Below the pieces are notes generated by a model. That model ran no database searches. It worked only from the letters and a program-made list of their open reading frames with translations, and was not told the DNA's origin. The position numbers were made by a program, and so were the translations under genes. From Mycobacterium scrofulaceum (GTDB taxonomy: Bacteria > Actinomycetota > Actinomycetes > Mycobacteriales > Mycobacteriaceae), in the NCBI RefSeq assembly GCF_001667885.1, contig NZ_LZJW01000177.1, forward strand, positions 62,001 to 126,000: a DNA stretch of 64,000 bases, given 5' to 3'. Positions 33,142 to 41,169 of the stretch are shown piece by piece; the first letter of the stretch is position 1, and every line of letters begins with the position of its first letter.

Positions 33142-33162
33142 ATTGGTTGAGCCAATGAACCA
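33142..33162. promoter_or_regulatory. Inverted repeats over the start of the FadR-like gene
   Basis: ATTGG-TTGAG-CCAAT spans 33142-33156, overlapping the ATG at 33155. A second, overlapping repeat, TGGTT (33144-33148) with AACCA (33158-33162), extends into the gene. The position between divergent genes and over the start codon fits an autorepressor operator. Confidence 0.6.
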
Positions 33163-33889
33163 GTCAAGTCCGCTGCGCCCGCCCGACCGCCAACGCGTCG
33201 ATGAACAGATCGCCGCGTCGATCACCGACGCGATCCTCGACGGCGCGTTTCCGCCGGGTACGGCCTTGCCGCCCGAGCGGGATCTCGCCGAACAGCTGGG
33301 CGTCAACCGGACGTCGCTGCGGCAGGGGCTGGCCCGGCTGCAGGAGATGGGTCTGATCGAGGCCCGGCACGGCAGCGGCAACGTGGTCACCGACCCGCAC
33401 GGGCTCACCCATCCCGCGGTGGTGGAGGCGTTGGTGCGCAAGCTGGGGCCCGAATTCCTGGTGGAGCTGTTCGAGATCCGCGCGGCGCTGGGACCGTTGA
33501 TCGGCCGATCGGCGGCGCGACGCGGCGCGCCCGAGGATGCCGAGGCCCTGCGCGCCGCGCTGGCCGCCGTCCGCGACGCCGGTAGCGCCGAAGCGCGGCA
33601 GGCGGCCGACCTCGCCTACTTCCGGGTGCTCATCTCGCACAGCCGCAATCGCGCGCTGGTGTTGCTGTATCGCTGGGTCGAGGACGCGTTCGGTGGCCGG
33701 GAGCACGACCTGACCGCCGCTTATGACGACGCCGCGCCCGTGCTGGCCGGCCTCAGCGCGATCACCGAGGCCGTCCTGGCGGGCGACGAGGCGGGGGCGG
33801 CCGCGGCGGTCGAGGCATACCTGCACGCCAGCGCGCAGCGAATGCTCTTGTCCTACAAGAAGACTGGTGCTACTCGGCGAGCCGAGTAG
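33155..33889 (+). CDS. GntR/FadR-family regulator (Rv0494-like)
   Basis: A 244-residue regulator. The winged helix-turn-helix is at about residues 15-80 (LPPERDLAEQLGVNRTSLRQGLARLQEMGLIEARHGSG). The all-helical FCD/FadR C-terminal domain carries possible metal or ligand residues in EIRAALGPLIG and HSRNRALVLL. The M. tuberculosis homologue is described as a lipid-responsive FadR protein that binds its own promoter. ATG 33155 lies inside the palindrome. The 3' end overlaps the convergent gene by 20 bases. Confidence 0.9.
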   Translation: MNQSSPLRPPDRQRVDEQIAASITDAILDGAFPPGTALPPERDLAEQLGVNRTSLRQGLARLQEMGLIEARHGSGNVVTDPHGLTHPAVVEALVRKLGPEFLVELFEIRAALGPLIGRSAARRGAPEDAEALRAALAAVRDAGSAEARQAADLAYFRVLISHSRNRALVLLYRWVEDAFGGREHDLTAAYDDAAPVLAGLSAITEAVLAGDEAGAAAAVEAYLHASAQRMLLSYKKTGATRRAE

Positions 33890-34664
33890 CCGGATGCACC
33901 GCGATGAGCCCTAACTTGCTGCGGCGCTTGCACATCGCCGCCAGCTCCGCGTAGGCCTTGGCGCCCAGCAGCTCGGTGAGCTCGTCGGCCATGCTCTCCC
34001 ACACCTGCGTGGCGCCGACGTGGGCGCCGGGGTCGCCGGTGCAATACCAATGCAGGTCGGCGCCGCCGGAACCCCAACCGCGGCGGTCGTATTCGGTGAC
34101 CCACGTCTTGAGGATCTCGGTGCCGTCGGGCCGGGTCACCCACTCCTGGCTGCGCCGGATCGGCAGCTGCCAGCAGACGTCGGGCTTCATGGTCAGCGGC
34201 GCGACGCCGAGCTTGAGGGCCTTGCTGTGCAGTGCGCATCCGACGCCGCCGGGAAAGCCGGGCCGGTTCAGGAAGATGCAGGCGTCCTTGTGCTTGCGCG
34301 TGCGGTACTGCGGCTGCCCGTCGTGCTCGTCGAGCTCCAGATATCCCTTGCGGCCCAGGCCCTTCTCGCGGAATTGCCAGTCTTCGTCGGTCAGCTGCTG
34401 CACGGCGTCGTCGAGCCGGGCGCGGTCGTCGTCGTCGGACAAGAACGCGCCATGCGAGCAGCAGCCGTCGTCCGGGCGGCCCGCCACCGTGCCGTGGCAG
34501 GCGGGCGTGCCGAACACGCAGGTCCATCGCGACAGCAACCAGGTGAGGTCGGCCGCGATCAGGTGCTCGGGATTGTCCGGGTCATAGAACTCCACCCACT
34601 CACGGGCGAAGTCCAGTTCGACCTCTTGTCCCGGCTCAGGGTAGGAATCCGCCACGCCGTCCAC
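33870..34664 (-). CDS. Conserved cysteine-rich protein (Rv0495c-like)
   Basis: A protein of about 264 residues with at least seven cysteines in conserved-looking settings: CVFGTPACHG, DGCCSHGAF, CIFLNRPGFPGGVGCALH and PDVCWQLP. The arrangement suggests a metal or Fe-S site, perhaps related to YkgJ/DUF3109 proteins, although I cannot assign it. It has no signal peptide. GTG at 34664 is a provisional start; the frame is open to 34820, but that would overlap the divergent ppx gene, and the M. tuberculosis protein is about 30 residues longer. It ends inside the 3' end of the FadR-like gene. Confidence 0.75.
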   Translation of the reverse strand: MDGVADSYPEPGQEVELDFAREWVEFYDPDNPEHLIAADLTWLLSRWTCVFGTPACHGTVAGRPDDGCCSHGAFLSDDDDRARLDDAVQQLTDEDWQFREKGLGRKGYLELDEHDGQPQYRTRKHKDACIFLNRPGFPGGVGCALHSKALKLGVAPLTMKPDVCWQLPIRRSQEWVTRPDGTEILKTWVTEYDRRGWGSGGADLHWYCTGDPGAHVGATQVWESMADELTELLGAKAYAELAAMCKRRSKLGLIAVHPATRLAE

Positions 34665-34772
34665 GTTAGTCGACGAATCCGGCTCTTCGGCCTGCTGACA
34701 CTCGGGGCCCGGCGGAACGAGATCGGGCAACCTGCGCAGCGGGCCGCAACGCGGGGGCCACCCGGATCCGAC

Positions 34773-34778
34773 TAGGTT
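34773..34778 (+). promoter_or_regulatory. -10 element for leaderless ppx1
   Basis: TAGGTT lies 7 bases before GTG 34786. There is no Shine-Dalgarno sequence in front of that start. Confidence 0.5.
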
Positions 34779-34785
34779 GTTTCCC

Positions 34786-35802
34786 GTGCGATTGGGCGTG
34801 CTCGACGTGGGCAGCAACACGGTTCACCTCTTGGTGGTTGATGCGCACCGTGGTGGGCATCCCACGCCCATGAGTTCGACGAAGGCCACGCTGCGATTGG
34901 CCGAGTCGATCGACAGCTCGGGCAAGATCACCAAGCGCGGCGCCGAGAAGCTGATCTCCACCATCGACGAGTTCGCCAAGATCGCGGACAGCTCCGGCTG
35001 CGCCGAGTTGATGGCGTTCGCCACCTCCGCGCTCCGCGACGCGGTGAACTCCGACGACGTGTTGGCCCGCGTCCGCAAGGAAACCGGCGTCGAGCTGGAG
35101 GCGCTGAGCGGCGTCGACGAGTCGCGGCTGACCTTCCTGGCGGTGCGCCGGTGGTACGGCTGGAGCGCGGGGCGGATCATCAACCTCGACATCGGCGGCG
35201 GATCGCTGGAGATGTCCAGCGGTGTCGACGAGGAGCCCGAGGTCGCGCTGTCGCTGCCGCTGGGCGCGGGCCGGCTGACCCGCGAATGGCTGCCCGACGA
35301 CCCGCCCGGGCGGCGCCGGGTCGGGATGTTGCGGGACTGGCTGGATGCCGAGCTGGCCGACGCCGCCGTGGCCGTCCTGGAGGCCGGCGCGCCCGACCTG
35401 GCGGTGGCGACGTCGAAGACGTTCCGCTCGCTCGCGCGGCTCACCGGCGCGGCGCCGTCGGCGGCCGGACCGCGGGTGAAGCGGACACTCACAGCAAACG
35501 GCCTCAGGCAACTCATATCTTTCATCTCTAGGATGACGACCGCCGACCGGGCAGAACTGGAAGGGGTGAGCGCCGAGCGCGCGCCACAGATCGTGGCGGG
35601 TGCGCTGGTAGCGGAGGCGAGTATGCGAGCGCTGTCGATCGAATCGGTGGATATCTGCCCGTGGGCGTTACGGGAAGGTCTCATCTTGCGCAAACTCGAC
35701 AGCGAAGCCGACGGAACGCCCCTCATGAAGCGATCCGTGCGCGATGCTGGAGGCCAGGCAGGTGATCGGGACGGCAACCGATCGAGAGGCGACAAAGCAT
35801 GA
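34786..35802 (+). CDS. ppx1: Exopolyphosphatase / pppGpp phosphohydrolase family protein
   Basis: A 338-residue member of the ASKHA Ppx/GppA family. It has the phosphate-1 motif VLDVGSNTVHLLV at the N-terminus and phosphate-2 NLDIGGGSLEM near residue 135. EDESRLTF-type sequence (GVDESRLTFLAV) carries the catalytic acidic residue. It hydrolyses long-chain polyphosphate or pppGpp; M. tuberculosis Ppx1 prefers short polyphosphate. It lacks the C-terminal HD domain, as usual for the short form. The stop overlaps the next start as ATGA. Confidence 0.92.
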   Translation: MRLGVLDVGSNTVHLLVVDAHRGGHPTPMSSTKATLRLAESIDSSGKITKRGAEKLISTIDEFAKIADSSGCAELMAFATSALRDAVNSDDVLARVRKETGVELEALSGVDESRLTFLAVRRWYGWSAGRIINLDIGGGSLEMSSGVDEEPEVALSLPLGAGRLTREWLPDDPPGRRRVGMLRDWLDAELADAAVAVLEAGAPDLAVATSKTFRSLARLTGAAPSAAGPRVKRTLTANGLRQLISFISRMTTADRAELEGVSAERAPQIVAGALVAEASMRALSIESVDICPWALREGLILRKLDSEADGTPLMKRSVRDAGGQAGDRDGNRSRGDKA

Positions 35803-36737
35803 CCGGACCACACTCCGAGACCGAGAGCCCCGGCACACGGCCGATCTCGGTGGCCGAACTTCTGGCCAAGAACGGAACCATCGGCGCCCCCGCGGTCACG
35901 CGGCGCAGGCGCCGGCGGCGCGGCGACAGCGACGCCGTGACCGTCGCCGAGCTGACCGGCGAGATCCCGATCATCCGTGACGACGACGAGGACCCCCGCA
36001 CGGCCGAACGGCCGCCCGCCGCCGAGGAAACCGAGCCCGAGCAGCAAACCGAGGAAAAGCCCGCGGCCGCCTACTGGTCGCAGCCCGAGCCGCGCTGGCC
36101 CAAGTCGCCGTCGCAGCCCAAAAAGAGCTCCGGCCCCGAGCGCAGCGCCTACCCGCGGCCCCTGAGCCACGGCGAGGCGGGGGAAACCAACGGCGCCGGG
36201 CAATCGGGTGCCGAGGACATGAATCCCGACCCGCTGGACCACTACACCGATCTGCCGGTGGACGTCATGGATTCGGAGGTGCGCGAAGCGGAGCCCGCGC
36301 TGGAGGATTCCGCCTACGTGCGCTCCTATCTGCAGACCGAGACCGACGAGGACGAAGACGGCGCGGAGGACCCGTTCGCCGCCGGCTTGTTGCCCCACGA
36401 GGAGCGCGACGAAGACCACCTCGACGGCGCGCCCGATGCGGCGGCCGCCGACGTCCACGCCCCAGGCCGGCTCGAGGCGCTGTGGCGCGGCAGCCTGGTC
36501 GTCTTCCAGTCAATCCTCGCGGTCGCCTTCGGCGCCGGCTTGTTCGTCGCCTTCGACGAGCTGTGGCGCTGGAACAGCATCGTGGCGCTGGTGCTCTCGG
36601 TGCTGGTGATCCTCGGCCTGGTCGTCGGCGTCCGGGTGGTGCGCAAGACCGAGGACATCGCCAGCACGTTGATCGCGGTCGCGGTGGGGGCGCTGATCAC
36701 CCTGGGCCCGTTGGCGCTGTCGTTGCAGTCGGGCTAG
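35799..36737 (+). CDS. Membrane protein with long disordered N-terminus (Rv0497-like)
   Basis: A 312-residue protein coupled to ppx1 by an ATGA overlap. Residues 1-220 are highly charged and Pro/Glu-rich, with an arginine run near residue 35 (TRRRRRRRG), so they are probably disordered and cytoplasmic. Three membrane segments fill the C-terminal 75 residues, at about 230-250, 255-275 and 285-310. The function is unknown. It matches Rv0497 in size and order. Confidence 0.83.
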   Translation: MTGPHSETESPGTRPISVAELLAKNGTIGAPAVTRRRRRRRGDSDAVTVAELTGEIPIIRDDDEDPRTAERPPAAEETEPEQQTEEKPAAAYWSQPEPRWPKSPSQPKKSSGPERSAYPRPLSHGEAGETNGAGQSGAEDMNPDPLDHYTDLPVDVMDSEVREAEPALEDSAYVRSYLQTETDEDEDGAEDPFAAGLLPHEERDEDHLDGAPDAAAADVHAPGRLEALWRGSLVVFQSILAVAFGAGLFVAFDELWRWNSIVALVLSVLVILGLVVGVRVVRKTEDIASTLIAVAVGALITLGPLALSLQSG

Positions 36738-36761
36738 GCGGACCGGGGACCACACAGACCG

Positions 36762-37604
36762 TTGCGCCCAGCTATCAAAGTCGGACTCTCAACGGCTTCG
36801 GTCTACCCATTGCGGGCCGAGGCCGCGTTCGAGTACGCGGCCCGGCTCGGCTACGACGGCGTCGAGCTGATGGTGTGGGCCGAGGCGGTCAGCCAGGACA
36901 TCGACGCCATTCAGAAGCTGTCCCGGCGCTACCGCGTCCCGGTGCTGTCCGTGCACGCGCCGTGCCTGCTGATCTCGCAGCGGGTGTGGGGCGCCAACCC
37001 GATCCCGAAGCTGGACCGCAGCGTGCGGGCGGCCGAACAGCTCGGCGCGCAGACCGTCGTCGTCCACCCGCCGTTTCGCTGGCAGCGCCGCTACGCCGAG
37101 GGTTTCAGCGACCAGGTCGCCGCGCTGGAGGCCTCCAGCGACGTGCTGGTGGCGGTGGAGAACATGTTCCCGTTCCGGGCGGATCGGTTCTTCGGCTCGG
37201 GCCAATCGCTGGAGCGGATGCGCAGGCGCGGCGGTGGCCCGGGTCCGGCGATATCGGCGTTCGCGCCCTCCTACGACCCGCTGGACGGCAACCACGCCCA
37301 CTACACGCTGGACCTGTCCCACACCGCGACCGCGGGCAGCGACTCGCTGGACATGGCGCAGCGGATGGGCAATGGGCTGGTGCACCTGCACCTGTGCGAC
37401 GGCAGCGGTCTGCCCGCCGACGAGCACCTGGTGCCCGGGCGCGGCACGCAGCCCACGGCCGAGGTGTGCGAGATGCTGGCCGGCAGCCACTTCGCCGGCC
37501 ACGTCATCTTGGAAGTTTCCACGTCCAGCGCGCGTTCAGCCAACGAGCGCGAAAGCATGCTCGCCGAATCGTTGCAGTTCGCCCGCACGCACCTGCTGCG
37601 CTGA
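36762..37604 (+). CDS. AP endonuclease family 2 / sugar phosphate isomerase-like protein (Rv0498-like)
   Basis: A 280-residue TIM-barrel protein of the xylose-isomerase-like family. Metal-ligand positions are visible: VSVHAPC (His), VHPPF (His), VAVENMFPF (Glu), TLDLSHTA (Asp/His), HLHLCDGSG and ILEVSTSS (Glu). The substrate is unknown; the family includes sugar and inositol isomerases and epimerases. TTG at 36762 is the start, giving 280 residues like the M. tuberculosis protein. It follows the membrane protein gene by 24 bases. Confidence 0.85.
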   Translation: MRPAIKVGLSTASVYPLRAEAAFEYAARLGYDGVELMVWAEAVSQDIDAIQKLSRRYRVPVLSVHAPCLLISQRVWGANPIPKLDRSVRAAEQLGAQTVVVHPPFRWQRRYAEGFSDQVAALEASSDVLVAVENMFPFRADRFFGSGQSLERMRRRGGGPGPAISAFAPSYDPLDGNHAHYTLDLSHTATAGSDSLDMAQRMGNGLVHLHLCDGSGLPADEHLVPGRGTQPTAEVCEMLAGSHFAGHVILEVSTSSARSANERESMLAESLQFARTHLLR

Positions 37605-37618
37605 CCACCCAGGAGACC

Positions 37619-38461
37619 ATGACCGCGTTATTCACCACCGCAATGGCATTGCGGGAGGTCGACCCCGGCGTCTTTGAAGCCGAGCTCGACAAGCACTGGA
37701 CCATCGGTCCCAAGGTGCACGGCGGCGCCATGCTGGCGCTCTGCGCCAACGCCGCCCGCACCGCCTGTGGCGGGCCGTCGAGCGAGTTCGAACCCGTCCA
37801 GCAGCCGGTGGCGGTGTCGGCGAGCTTCCTGTGGGCCCCGGACCCGGGCCCGATGCGGCTGGCCACCTCGATCCGCAAGCGTGGCCGCCGGATCAGCGTC
37901 GTCGACGTCGAACTCATCCAGGGGGATCGGACCGCGGTGCACGCCGTGGTCAACCTCGGCGAGCCGGAACACTTTCCGCCCGACGGTGACGCCAAGCCGC
38001 TGCTGTCGGCCAACCCGGTGGTGGGTCTGATGGCGCCCGTGCCGCCCGAGGACATCGCGCCGATCGGACCGGGGCACCCGCTGGCCGGCCTGGTGCACCT
38101 GGGCGAGGGCTGCGACGTGCGACCGGTGCTGTCGACGCTGGGCCCGACGGCCGACGGGGGCCCGCCGGTGATCCAGATGTGGGCGCGCCCCCGCGACGTC
38201 GCCCCGGACGCCCTGTTCGCGCTGATGTGCGGGGATCTGTCGGCCCCGGTGACCTTCGCCGTGGAACGCACAGGCTGGGCGCCCACCGTCCAGCTGACCG
38301 CCTTCCTGCGCGGCCTGCCCGCCGACGGCTGGCTGCGGATCATCGCGACCTGCACCGAGATCGGGCACGACTGGTTCGACGAGGACCACACCGTCGTCGA
38401 CAGCCTGGGCCGCCTCGTCGTGCAAGCCCGCCAACTGGCGTTGGTCCCTGCCGCTGGTTAG
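37619..38461 (+). CDS. Acyl-CoA thioesterase-like double hot-dog protein (Rv0499-like)
   Basis: A 280-residue protein with two hot-dog domains like TesB/TE-II acyl-CoA thioesterases. The first domain has WTIGPKVHGGAMLALCANAA and ISVVDVELIQGDRTAVHAVV. The second ends with CTEIGHDWFDEDHTVVDSLGRLVVQARQL, where the family's active Asp, Gln and Thr would sit. AGGAGA lies just upstream of ATG 37619. It probably hydrolyses acyl-CoA, with substrate unknown. It follows the isomerase-like gene by 14 bases and precedes proC. Confidence 0.85.
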   Translation: MTALFTTAMALREVDPGVFEAELDKHWTIGPKVHGGAMLALCANAARTACGGPSSEFEPVQQPVAVSASFLWAPDPGPMRLATSIRKRGRRISVVDVELIQGDRTAVHAVVNLGEPEHFPPDGDAKPLLSANPVVGLMAPVPPEDIAPIGPGHPLAGLVHLGEGCDVRPVLSTLGPTADGGPPVIQMWARPRDVAPDALFALMCGDLSAPVTFAVERTGWAPTVQLTAFLRGLPADGWLRIIATCTEIGHDWFDEDHTVVDSLGRLVVQARQLALVPAAG

Positions 38462-38476
38462 GCGCCGGTGTCTGCG

Positions 38477-39364
38477 ATGCTGTCGGGCATGGCAAGAATC
38501 GCGATCATCGGTGGCGGCAGCATCGGGGAGGCACTGCTTTCGGGTCTGCTGCGCGCGGGCCGGCAGGTCAAAGACCTGGTGGTGGCCGAGCGCGTGCCGG
38601 AACGGGCCCAGTACCTGGCCGACACCTATTCGGTGTTGATCACCTCGGTGGCCGACGCGGTGGAGAACGCGTCCTTCGTCGTGGTCGCGGTCAAGCCCAC
38701 CGACGTCGAGCCGGTGCTGGCGGAGCTGAGCCGGGTGGCGGCCGCGTCCGAGAGCGACACCGCCGAGCAGGTGTTCGTCACCGTCGCGGCGGGCATCGGC
38801 ATCTCGTATTTCGAATCGAAACTGCCGGCCGGGACGCCGGTGGTCCGGGCGATGCCCAACGCGGCGGCGCTCGTCGGCGCGGGGGTGACCGCGCTGGCCA
38901 CGGGCCGGTTCGTCACCGCCCCGCAGCTCGAGGGGGTGTCGGCCCTGTTCGACTCCGTCGGTGGCGTGCTGACCGTGCCGGAAGCCCAGATGGACGCCGT
39001 GACCGCGCTGTCCGGGTCGGGCCCGGCCTATTTCTTCTTGATGGTCGAGGCGCTGGTGGATGCCGGGGTGGCCGCCGGGCTGAGCCGGGAGGTGGCCACC
39101 GACCTGACGGCGCAGACGATGGCCGGGTCCGCGGCCATGCTGCTGGAACGGATGGACGCCGACGGGCGGCCGGGGGAGGGCGAGGCGCCGGGGTTGCGCG
39201 TGGACGCCACGGCGACGCAGCTGCGCGCGACGATCACCTCGCCCGGCGGCACCACCGCCGCGGGGCTGCGCGAATTGGAACGGGGCGGCCTGCGGGCGGC
39301 CGTCGACGCGGCCGTTCAGGCCGCCAAAACGCGCTCTGAGCAGCTAAGAATTACATCGGAGTAA
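38477..39364 (+). CDS. proC: Pyrroline-5-carboxylate reductase
   Basis: A 295-residue enzyme for the last step of proline synthesis, reducing pyrroline-5-carboxylate with NAD(P)H. The N-terminal Rossmann motif is IAIIGGGSIGEALLSGLL, followed by VVVAVKPTDV. The C-terminal P5CR signature is ALSGSGPAYFFLMVEAL with TSPGGTTAAGLRELE. ATG at 38477 matches the M. tuberculosis protein length; GTG 38468 or ATG 38489 are alternatives. Confidence 0.94.
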   Translation: MLSGMARIAIIGGGSIGEALLSGLLRAGRQVKDLVVAERVPERAQYLADTYSVLITSVADAVENASFVVVAVKPTDVEPVLAELSRVAAASESDTAEQVFVTVAAGIGISYFESKLPAGTPVVRAMPNAAALVGAGVTALATGRFVTAPQLEGVSALFDSVGGVLTVPEAQMDAVTALSGSGPAYFFLMVEALVDAGVAAGLSREVATDLTAQTMAGSAAMLLERMDADGRPGEGEAPGLRVDATATQLRATITSPGGTTAAGLRELERGGLRAAVDAAVQAAKTRSEQLRITSE

Positions 39365-39503
39365 TCCAAGAATTTTGAACTGATTGTCCCCCACCAGTAC
39401 CAGTAACCCCATTAGTCCCGCTATTCTCCTCTTTGTATGCACGTGTGGGGCCAGCGGAGGGGAAGCCGCTGGCATTGCGGGTGCCTGACACGATTGGGTT
39501 GCG

Positions 39504-39758
39504 ATGACGTCTACGAACGGGCCATCGGCGCGCGATTCTGCTGGTAAGCGGGACACCGGTTCCGGCGAAGGCCAGCAGGGCAGGACACAATTCTTGACCG
39601 TCGCCGAAGTGGCGGCGTTGATGCGGGTCTCCAAGATGACGGTGTACCGACTGGTGCACAACGGCGAGCTGCCCGCGGTCCGGGTCGGGCGGTCTTTCCG
39701 GGTGCACGCCAAGGCGGTGCACGACATGCTGGAGACGTCGTACTTCGACGCGGGCTGA
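39504..39758 (+). CDS. Excisionase-type helix-turn-helix protein (Rv0500A-like)
   Basis: An 84-residue DNA-binding protein. The MerR/BldC-like helix-turn-helix covers about residues 30-80: FLTVAEVAALMRVSKMTVYRL, then the wing VRVGRSFRVHAKAV. The first 28 residues are polar and disordered. The sequence resembles phage excisionases, but no integrase or phage gene is nearby, so it is more likely a BldC-type regulator. A 139-base gap separates it from proC. Confidence 0.88.
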   Translation: MTSTNGPSARDSAGKRDTGSGEGQQGRTQFLTVAEVAALMRVSKMTVYRLVHNGELPAVRVGRSFRVHAKAVHDMLETSYFDAG

Positions 39759-39881
39759 CCCGAAACCGCACGTCGCTCTTCGCTCGGTGGTCCCGACGCC
39801 GGTTTGGTGTTCGGTGCGTCCCGCCGGGTAAAGTGTCCCGGTCAATCCTGCAAGCAGGTCACGGGTCAGATAGCGGAGTTC

Positions 39882-39983
39882 ATGGGTTCAGTAATCAAGA
39901 AGCGGCGCAAGCGCATGTCGAAGAAGAAGCACCGCAAGTTGTTGCGTCGCACTCGGGTGCAGCGCAGAAAACTCGGCAAGTAA
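39882..39983 (+). CDS. Ribosomal protein bS22 (Rv0500B-like), 33 residues
   Basis: A very short gene: ATG at 39882, TAA at 39981-39983. The 33-residue product is extremely basic ([19 protein letters not shown] at the start, VQRRKLGK at the end). It belongs to the AURKAIP1/COX24 family. A protein of this kind was found in cryo-EM structures of mycobacterial ribosomes near the decoding centre of the small subunit and named bS22. The GGAG of GCGGAG (39875-39878) ends 3 bases before the start. Confidence 0.93.
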
Positions 39984-40024
39984 GGCCCGCCCGCGGCGTC
40001 GTGCTGCGGTCTCTGCCGAGTCGA

Positions 40025-40030
40025 TAGGCT
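40025..40030 (+). promoter_or_regulatory. -10 element for leaderless galE2
   Basis: TAGGCT lies 6 bases before GTG 40037, and no ribosome binding site precedes that start. Confidence 0.55.
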
Positions 40031-40036
40031 GTTTGG

Positions 40037-41164
40037 GTGGATCAGTCGAGCGGGGATGGCGCCGGAACCGGCGACACCGCGAGCAACACGGTGCACTACC
40101 CCAAGGTGGTGCTGGTCACCGGTGCCTGCCGGTTCCTGGGCGGCTACCTGACGGCGCGGCTCGCGCAGAACCCGATGATCAACTCGGTCATCGCGGTGGA
40201 CGCCATTGCGCCCAGCAAAGACATGCTGCGCCGGATGGGGCGCGCGGAGTTCGTCCGCGCCGACATCCGTAACCCGTTCATCGCCAAGGTGATTCGCAAC
40301 GGCGAAGTGGACACCGTGGTGCACGCGGCCGCGGCGTCGTACGCCCCGCGGTCCGGTGGCACCGCGGCGCTGAAGGAAATCAACGTGATGGGCGCGATGC
40401 AGCTGTTCGCCGCCTGTCAGAAGGCGCCCTCGGTGCGGCGCGTGGTGCTCAAGTCGACGTCTGAGGTGTATGGGTCCAGCGCGCACGATCCGGTGATGTT
40501 CACCGAGGACAGCACCAGCCGTCGGCCCCTGCGCGGCGGTTTCGCCAAGGACAGCCTCGACATCGAGGCGTACGCCCGCGGACTGGGGCGGCGCCGGCCG
40601 GACATCGCCGTGACGATCCTGCGGCTGGCCAACATGATCGGGCCGGCGATGGACACCACGCTGTCGCGGTACCTGGCCGGGCCGCTGGTGCCCACGATGT
40701 TCGGTCGCGACGCGCGACTGCAGTTGCTGCACGAGCAGGATGCGCTGGGCGCGCTGGAGCGCGCGGCGATGGCCGGCAAGGCCGGCACGTTCAACATCGG
40801 CGCCGACGGCATCATCATGCTGTCGCAGGCGATCCGCCGGGCCGGCCGGATTCCGTTGCCAGTGCCCGGTTTTGGGGTGTGGGCCCTCGATTCGCTGAGA
40901 CGGGCTAACCGTTACAACGAGATCAGCCGCGATCAGTTTGCCTACCTCAGTTACGGCCGCGTCATGGACACCACCCGGATGCGCGCGGAGCTGGGCTATC
41001 AGCCGAAATGGACGACGGCCGAGGCTTTCGACGACTACGTTCGCGGCCGCGGCATGACTCCCATTATCGATCCGCATCGGGTACGCTCCTTGGAAGGTCG
41101 CGCCATATCCCTAGCTCAGCGCTGGGGCAGCCGAAATCCAATTCCGTGGGGTGGGGTCAGGTAG
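40037..41164 (+). CDS. galE2: NAD-dependent epimerase/dehydratase family protein (GalE2-like)
   Basis: A 375-residue extended-SDR protein. The N-terminal nucleotide loop is altered to VTGACRFLGGYL (usually GxxGxxG). The residues after KSTSEVYGSS do not show a YxxxK dyad; the equivalent place reads GGFAKDSLDIEAYARG. Epimerase activity is therefore uncertain despite the traditional name. The C-terminus is basic (SLAQRWGSRNPIPW). It follows bS22 by 53 bases and precedes an acyltransferase gene by 5, so these two are probably one operon. Confidence 0.82.
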   Translation: MDQSSGDGAGTGDTASNTVHYPKVVLVTGACRFLGGYLTARLAQNPMINSVIAVDAIAPSKDMLRRMGRAEFVRADIRNPFIAKVIRNGEVDTVVHAAAASYAPRSGGTAALKEINVMGAMQLFAACQKAPSVRRVVLKSTSEVYGSSAHDPVMFTEDSTSRRPLRGGFAKDSLDIEAYARGLGRRRPDIAVTILRLANMIGPAMDTTLSRYLAGPLVPTMFGRDARLQLLHEQDALGALERAAMAGKAGTFNIGADGIIMLSQAIRRAGRIPLPVPGFGVWALDSLRRANRYNEISRDQFAYLSYGRVMDTTRMRAELGYQPKWTTAEAFDDYVRGRGMTPIIDPHRVRSLEGRAISLAQRWGSRNPIPWGGVR

Positions 41165-41169
41165 GTATC

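Noticed and set aside
36482..37618. Upstream extension of the thioesterase-like frame across the isomerase-like gene
   Set aside because: The extension is arginine- and alanine-rich without motifs. ATG 37619 has AGGAGA and begins the conserved protein.
39504..39758. Excisionase-like protein as a sign of a prophage or integrative element
   Set aside because: No integrase, attachment repeat or phage gene is near, and the gene sits in the conserved proC-galE2 order.
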